Part shown: in pieces, positions 59,647-64,000 of the stretch | Layout: every line of letters begins with the position of its first letter | How positions within the stretch are numbered: position 1 is the stretch's first letter | NCBI RefSeq assembly: GCF_000472785.1 | Contig: NZ_AXAL01000013.1 | Coordinates: 124,001 to 188,000 of the forward strand | From: Mesorhizobium loti CJ3sym | GTDB lineage: Bacteria; Pseudomonadota; Alphaproteobacteria; Rhizobiales; Rhizobiaceae | DNA: 64,000 bases | Reading direction: 5' to 3' | Position numbers and translations under genes: made by a program | Notes under the pieces: model-generated | Databases searched by the model: none | What the model was told of the DNA's origin: nothing | What the model saw: only the letters and a program-made list of their open reading frames with translations

Positions 59647-60732
59647 TTACGACGCGTGCCGCAAGCTGACACCACTGCCCTTGTCGAACAGCACAACCTT
59701 GTCCGGGTTCCAGGCAAAGCGCACCGGCTGTTCGATGGCGACATCGGTTCTGGCCGGCACCGTGGCGCGCAGCGTCGTGTCGCCGACCCGCAGCGTCAGG
59801 ATCTTCTCCACGCCATGGTTCTCGACATCGTGGACGCGTGCCTCGACCGGCGCGCCGCTCTCGAGATAGACATCCTCGGGACGGATGCCGAAGACGAGCG
59901 GGCGACCGTCGGTCGCCGCACTCGTCTTGGCTCCCCCTGAGAAAGGCAATTCGAAATTCAACGGCGCCATCACCGCGCGGCCGTTCACCAATCTGCCGTC
60001 GATGAGGTTCATCGGCGGCGAGCCGACGAAGCTTGCCACATAGGTGTCGCGCGGGTTGTTGTAGATCTCGTGCGGCGTGCCGGTCTGGACGATGCGGCCA
60101 TGATTCAAGACGCCGACCTTGTCACCCATCGACATCGCCTCGATCTGGTCGTGGGTGACGAACAGGAAGGTGGCGCCAAGCTGTATCTGCAGGTTCTTCA
60201 ACTCCGTGCGCAGCGCCTCGCGCAGCTTGGCGTCGAGCGCCGACAGTGGCTCGTCCATCAGGAACACACGCGGCTTGCGCACGATGGCGCGGCCGATCGA
60301 GACGCGCTGCATCTCGCCGCCCGACAGCCGGTCGGTCTTGCGATCGAGCAGATGTTCTATCCGCAGTGTACGCGCGGCGCGGTCGACGCGATCCTTGATC
60401 TCGGCGTCGGGCAGACGGCGGATCTTCGGCTTTAGCGGGAATTCAAGGTTCTCCCGCACCGTGTAGCGCGGATAGAGCGAGTATTGCTGCAGCACGAGCG
60501 CCACGTCGCGCTCGGCCGCGCCCCAGTCGGCGACATCGACGCCGTCGATGAAGACCTGACCTTCGCTGGGCTTTTCGAGACCAGCGATCAGCCGCAGCGT
60601 CGTCGTCTTGCCAGCCCCTGTTTCGCCGAGCAGCACGAAGAACTCGCCATCGGCGATATCGAGATCGAGCCCGGTCAGAGCCGTGTGGTTGCCGAAGGTC
60701 TTGGAAATGTTCTTGAGCTGGATATGGGCCAT
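59647..60732 (-). CDS. Sugar/polyol ABC transporter ATP-binding protein 2
   Basis: The 361 residues are MalK-type with Walker A GETGAGKTT (instead of the usual GPSGCGKST), signature LSGGEMQRVSI, Walker B VFLMDEPLSALD and VTHDQIEAM, plus a TOBE-type C-terminal domain. It starts inside the stop codon of the first ATPase (TAATG). Two ATPases in one operon suggest a heterodimer, as in the glycerol importer of rhizobia. Confidence 0.9.
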   Translation of the reverse strand: MAHIQLKNISKTFGNHTALTGLDLDIADGEFFVLLGETGAGKTTTLRLIAGLEKPSEGQVFIDGVDVADWGAAERDVALVLQQYSLYPRYTVRENLEFPLKPKIRRLPDAEIKDRVDRAARTLRIEHLLDRKTDRLSGGEMQRVSIGRAIVRKPRVFLMDEPLSALDAKLREALRTELKNLQIQLGATFLFVTHDQIEAMSMGDKVGVLNHGRIVQTGTPHEIYNNPRDTYVASFVGSPPMNLIDGRLVNGRAVMAPLNFELPFSGGAKTSAATDGRPLVFGIRPEDVYLESGAPVEARVHDVENHGVEKILTLRVGDTTLRATVPARTDVAIEQPVRFAWNPDKVVLFDKGSGVSLRHAS

Positions 60733-61835
60733 TACAGTCTCACATCAAGCGATTTGCCGCTTGCCTTGTCGAAGAAATGGGCCTGCGTCGGATCGATCCG
60801 GGCAAAGACTTTCTCACCCGGCCCGGCGACGAAGCCACTCTTGGTGCGCGCGCGCAGCATCTTCGAGCCGACCTTCAGGTCGACGATGTCGAAGGAGCCA
60901 AGCGGTTCGACGATCTGCGTCTCGACCGCCATGAACCCCTCCGCCGCGTCACGGCGAATGAGCACGCCTTCCGGCCGGATGCCGAGCGCCAGTTCGCCAC
61001 CGGCATGGCCGTTGAGCTTCGACAGCAGCGTGCGCGGAAACTCGAAACCCGAAGCCGCTCCACCCACCGTTACCGAAGCCGACGACGCCGTCTCGGCAAC
61101 CGCCGCGTCGGCGACATTCATCACCGGGCTGCCGACGAATTGCGCCACGAACAGATTGGCCGGGCGCGAATAGACCTCGTCGGGCGAGCCGACCTGCTGC
61201 AGCACGCCCTCATGCATGATGACGATGCGGTCGGCGAGGCTCATCGCCTCGATCTGGTCGTGCGTGACATAGATGGTGGTCGAGCCCTGCTTGATGTGCA
61301 GCCGCTTGATCTCGGCGCGCATCTCCTCGCGCAGCTTGGCGTCGAGCGCGCCGATCGGCTCGTCCATCAGCATCGCCTTCGGCCGTCGCACCAGCGCCCG
61401 ACCGATGGCGACACGCTGCATGTCGCCGCCCGACAACGCCGATGGCTTCTTGGCCAGCAGATCGGTTATCTGCAGCGTCTTGGCGACCGAGCGCACTTCC
61501 TGGTCGATCTCCGCCTTGCTCTTGCGCGTGGCGCGCAAGGGAAAGGCGATGTTCTCGTAGACGCTCATATGCGGGTAAAGCGAGAACGACTGGAACACCA
61601 TGGCGATGTCGCGATCGGCGGCCTTGAGATGCTGGACCGGCTTGCCGTCGATGAGGATGTCGCCCTCGTCGATCGTTTCCAGCCCGGCGACCGCGCGCAA
61701 GGTCGTCGTCTTGCCGCAGCCCGACTGGCCGAGCAGGACGATGAACTCGTTGTCCGCGATCTTTAGGTTGAGGTCCTTGATGACCTGGACGGCGCCGAAG
61801 AACTTCTGGACGCCGCGAAGCTCGATCTGGGTCAA
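60732..61835 (-). CDS. Sugar/polyol ABC transporter ATP-binding protein 1
   Basis: The 367 residues have Walker A GQSGCGKTT, signature LSGGDMQRVAI, Walker B AMLMDEPIGALDA and VTHDQIEAMSLADR, with the regulatory C-terminal domain. Its ATG overlaps the stop of the small membrane protein by four bases. It is about as close to MalK as the second ATPase is, so both may be active subunits. Confidence 0.9.
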   Translation of the reverse strand: MTQIELRGVQKFFGAVQVIKDLNLKIADNEFIVLLGQSGCGKTTTLRAVAGLETIDEGDILIDGKPVQHLKAADRDIAMVFQSFSLYPHMSVYENIAFPLRATRKSKAEIDQEVRSVAKTLQITDLLAKKPSALSGGDMQRVAIGRALVRRPKAMLMDEPIGALDAKLREEMRAEIKRLHIKQGSTTIYVTHDQIEAMSLADRIVIMHEGVLQQVGSPDEVYSRPANLFVAQFVGSPVMNVADAAVAETASSASVTVGGAASGFEFPRTLLSKLNGHAGGELALGIRPEGVLIRRDAAEGFMAVETQIVEPLGSFDIVDLKVGSKMLRARTKSGFVAGPGEKVFARIDPTQAHFFDKASGKSLDVRL

Positions 61836-62056
61836 TGCTGTGCTCCCGGATTTCGCGCGGCATGACCGGTGCCGGCCTCCTCTTCAGGCGCGATCTTCGA
61901 GGTGATGTTGAAGCCGATTAGCCCGATCAGGATGATGGTCAGGCCGTATGTGTGCAGCAACATGTTCCAGGGCTGGCAGAGCGCTACGATGCCGAGCACC
62001 ATGAGCACTTGACTACCAGGCTCCAGATATTTCTGATTGATGGCGCGAAAGCTCAT
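61832..62056 (-). CDS. Small two-helix membrane protein embedded in the ABC operon
   Basis: The 74 residues (MSFRAINQKYLEPGS...) hold two hydrophobic segments, QVLMVLGIVALCQPWNMLLH and GLTIILIGLIGFNIT, and an acidic/His tail. Its ATG overlaps the stop of the permease by four bases (ATGA) and its own stop overlaps the ATG of the ATPase by four bases. The two overlaps are good evidence that it is translated. Importers with two ATPases in rhizobia often have an extra small membrane protein; this one matches no family I know. Confidence 0.82.
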   Translation of the reverse strand: MSFRAINQKYLEPGSQVLMVLGIVALCQPWNMLLHTYGLTIILIGLIGFNITSKIAPEEEAGTGHAARNPGAQH

Positions 62057-63012
62057 TTGCGGATCGCTCCAAAGGACATGCCGCGCAACAGATGGTTGCG
62101 GAGCAGGAAGGTGAAGATCGCGACCGGCAGCAGGAACAGGAAGGTTCCGGCGGCAATCACCGTCCAGTCCGGCAGGCCGGAGCCGACCTGGCTCGGGATG
62201 AAGGGCGGCGCGGTCTGGGCGCGGCGGTTGGTCATGATCAGCGCGAAGGCATATTCGTTCCACGCCGTGATGAAGCAGAACACAGCGGTGGCCGCGATGC
62301 CGGTGGCGGCCTCCGGCAACACGATCTTGAAGAAGGCCTCCATGCGCGTGTAGCCGTCGACCAGGGCTGCTTCCTCATACTCCTTCGGTATCTCGTCCAT
62401 GAAGCCCTTCATCAGCCACACCGAGAAGGACAGGTTGAAGGCGGTGTAGAGGATGATCAGGCCGATGTGGGAATCGTTGAGTCCGACCGCGCGGTACATC
62501 AGGAACATCGGGATCGCCACCACCACCGGCGGCAGCATGCGCGTCGACAGGATGAAGAAGAGCAGATCCGCCTCCCCCTTAACCTTGAAACGCGAGAAGC
62601 CATAGGCGGTGAACGTGCCCATGCCGACCGCCAGCACGGTCGAGGTGATGGCGATGATCAGCGAGTTCAGGAAGCGGCTCGGATAGCCCGACCACTGCAC
62701 CTGGTCCTTGCCGTCGCGCACGATCTTTTCGCCGCCGTCGAAGACGACGCGTTCCCACCATGGGGCCGCCGCGTACTCTTCCGGCGACGGCGGGCTGCGC
62801 ATTTGCGAGCGCTTGGTGAACAGCTTCACGAAGGGCGAAATCTCGGGCTGGAAGACGACCGTCGGCGGGATGGTCGTGGCCAGATTGCGCGGCTTGAACG
62901 CCGTCGAGGCAATCCAGTAGATCGGCGCCAGGAAGATGATGGTCACCACCAAAACGGCGACGATGGCGATGCGGTTGAAGCCGATTTCGGAAGAAGTGCG
63001 GACTGCGGCCAT
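62053..63012 (-). CDS. Sugar/polyol ABC transporter permease (MalG type)
   Basis: The 319 residues have six helices, an EAA loop (EIPKEYEEAALVDGYTRMEAFFKIVLPEA) and a periplasmic insert of about 60 residues after the first helix (FTKRSQMRSPPSPEEYAAAPWWERVVFDGG). It follows the MalF-type gene after one base. Confidence 0.93.
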   Translation of the reverse strand: MAAVRTSSEIGFNRIAIVAVLVVTIIFLAPIYWIASTAFKPRNLATTIPPTVVFQPEISPFVKLFTKRSQMRSPPSPEEYAAAPWWERVVFDGGEKIVRDGKDQVQWSGYPSRFLNSLIIAITSTVLAVGMGTFTAYGFSRFKVKGEADLLFFILSTRMLPPVVVAIPMFLMYRAVGLNDSHIGLIILYTAFNLSFSVWLMKGFMDEIPKEYEEAALVDGYTRMEAFFKIVLPEAATGIAATAVFCFITAWNEYAFALIMTNRRAQTAPPFIPSQVGSGLPDWTVIAAGTFLFLLPVAIFTFLLRNHLLRGMSFGAIRK

Positions 63013-63013
63013 C

Positions 63014-63907
63014 TCAGCGCTCCTTCACCTTGTTGAGATATTTGACGTAGATGTTGGTGATCGCCAGCACCATGATCAGCACGATGTAGGCGAGCGCGCA
63101 GGAACGCCCCGTCTGCCATTCCTGGAACGCCATCTTGTAGAGCCGGATCGAGATCAGCTCGGCCGTCGGCTGGCTGGTCAGGATGTAGGCAAGGTCGAAG
63201 GTCTTGAACGCTTCCATTGTGCGGAAGATGACCGCGATCATCAGGATCGGCGCCACCAGCGGCAGCGTGATGCGGAAGAAGGTGTAGAACGGCCCGGCAC
63301 GATCGATCGCGGCGGCTTCGTAGAGGTGCTTCGGCACCGCCGACAGCCCGGCCAGCGACAACAGCATGACAAAGGGCGACCACATCCAGATATCGGTCAG
63401 CGCAACCGCGTAGAGCGCCATCTTTGGGTCGGCCAGCCACTCGAAATTGCCGAGCCCGAGCGCATAGTTGATGACGCCCCATGATGGGTCATAGAGCAAC
63501 TTCCAGAACAGCCCTACAACAGCCATCGACAACATCATCGGCAGCAGCAGGAGCGTGGTGATAAGACCCTTGAGCGGGATATCCCTGTTGAGCAGCATCG
63601 CCACGCCGAAGCCGACAAGCAGCTGGCCGGCGACAGAGATGATGACGTATTTCGCGGTAATGGCGAAGTTGGACCAGACATAGGGGTCGTTGAGCAGGTC
63701 GCGATAGTTCTGCAGCCCGACGAAATTCGCCGGCGCGTTGGTCGACGCGCGGAAGTCGGTGAAGGAATAGCCAAGCGAATAGATCAGCGGAAAGATGTTG
63801 AAGACGATCAGGAACAGGACCGTCGGGATAATGAAGAGGTTGCGGATCGAAATGTCGCTCAGGCCGCGCGCGACCGCCCGCGAGGACCTGTCCAGCGTTG
63901 TGATCAT
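63014..63907 (-). CDS. Sugar/polyol ABC transporter permease (MalF type)
   Basis: Starting at the ATG at 63907 gives 297 residues with six helices and an EAA loop (KHLYEAAAIDRAGPFYTFFRITLPLVAP). The start is uncertain: no clear Shine-Dalgarno sequence lies before 63907, and a TTG at 63919 is possible. A terminator-like stem-loop separates it from whatever lies beyond the right edge, which in this operon type would be the binding protein. Confidence 0.9.
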   Translation of the reverse strand: MITTLDRSSRAVARGLSDISIRNLFIIPTVLFLIVFNIFPLIYSLGYSFTDFRASTNAPANFVGLQNYRDLLNDPYVWSNFAITAKYVIISVAGQLLVGFGVAMLLNRDIPLKGLITTLLLLPMMLSMAVVGLFWKLLYDPSWGVINYALGLGNFEWLADPKMALYAVALTDIWMWSPFVMLLSLAGLSAVPKHLYEAAAIDRAGPFYTFFRITLPLVAPILMIAVIFRTMEAFKTFDLAYILTSQPTAELISIRLYKMAFQEWQTGRSCALAYIVLIMVLAITNIYVKYLNKVKER

Positions 63908-63940
63908 CGTGGTCGCCAAGACCCCTGCTCCCGTTTGCAG

Positions 63941-63976
63941 AAAAAGAAACGGAGGAGGCACCAACGCCCCCTCCGT
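63941..63976 (-). terminator. Terminator/attenuator upstream of the permease gene
   Basis: On the minus strand a stem of about 11 pairs with one mismatch (ACGGAGGGGGC and GCCTCCTCCGT) is followed by TTTCTTTTT. It comes 13 bases after a TAA at 63989-63991 that probably ends a gene, likely the binding protein, lying outside the window. Confidence 0.85.
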
Positions 63977-64000
63977 GATGCATGATTGTTACTGAACGCG

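Noticed and set aside
59647..64000. Assignment as the rhizobial glycerol importer (glpSTPQUV)
   Set aside because: Gene order differs, the small protein does not look like the DUF2160-type GlpU, and the binding protein is outside the window, so the substrate is left open.
1..64000. CRISPR arrays, tRNA or rRNA genes, insertion sequences, phage genes
   Set aside because: Looked for direct-repeat arrays, transposase-like or integrase-like proteins, and cloverleaf-type sequences; none was convincing.

Overview
The window looks like a chromosome segment of a rhizobium, most likely Mesorhizobium. It is GC-rich, densely packed with ABC sugar importers and sugar-acid enzymes, and littered with small rhizobial intergenic repeats. 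Its FosX-type protein inside a C-P lyase operon closely resembles, from memory, the purified Mesorhizobium loti FosX. I saw no tRNA, rRNA, CRISPR array, transposase or prophage gene.

Layout. (1) 1-9.6 kb: secreted proteins, namely a WD40-caspase-like protein overlapping a MEMO/CapA fusion, a secreted MORN-repeat protein, and two divergent serine proteases of different subfamilies. (2) 9.7-18.6 kb: a sugar ABC operon on the minus strand (binding protein, two permeases, ATPase, TIM-barrel isomerase, Gfo/Idh/MocA oxidoreductase, Gpr-like aldo/keto reductase), divergent from a LacI regulator, with two matching near-palindromic operators between them. (3) 18.9-23.7 kb: 6-phosphogluconate dehydrogenase, then a copper cluster (CopC-CopD fusion, YcnI, PCuAC chaperone, DUF2946-like protein). 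(4) 23.9-32.8 kb: a GntR regulator with two winged helices, divergent from an altronate-dehydratase-like enzyme, a sugar-dehydrogenase-like aldo/keto reductase, an Rbs-type ABC importer and a zinc dehydrogenase, probably an L-sugar or sugar-acid pathway. (5) 32.8-45.2 kb: a phosphonate locus phnF / phnGHI-fosX-phnJKL-hexapeptide transferase-2H protein-phnCDE1E2, interrupted by two small antisense membrane-protein genes and a 47-bp inverted repeat; phnM and phnN are not here. (6) 45.3-52.9 kb: two divergent operons of TIM-barrel epimerases, an oxidoreductase, an enolase-superfamily enzyme, a FadR-type regulator and a 2-hydroxyacid dehydrogenase, with a TGGT-N3-ACCA operator between them. (7) 52.9-59.6 kb: single genes (amidase, GFA enzyme, frameshifted SDR with TetR, NepI-like exporter with AraC, secreted cupin). 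(8) 59.6-64 kb: a sugar or polyol ABC operon with two ATPases, two permeases and a small membrane protein overlapping both neighbours.

Common threads. Each of the four importer operons has a stem-loop right after its binding-protein gene (at the right edge the binding-protein gene itself lies outside the window and is inferred). A mosaic intergenic repeat occurs three times, each time between two convergent genes.
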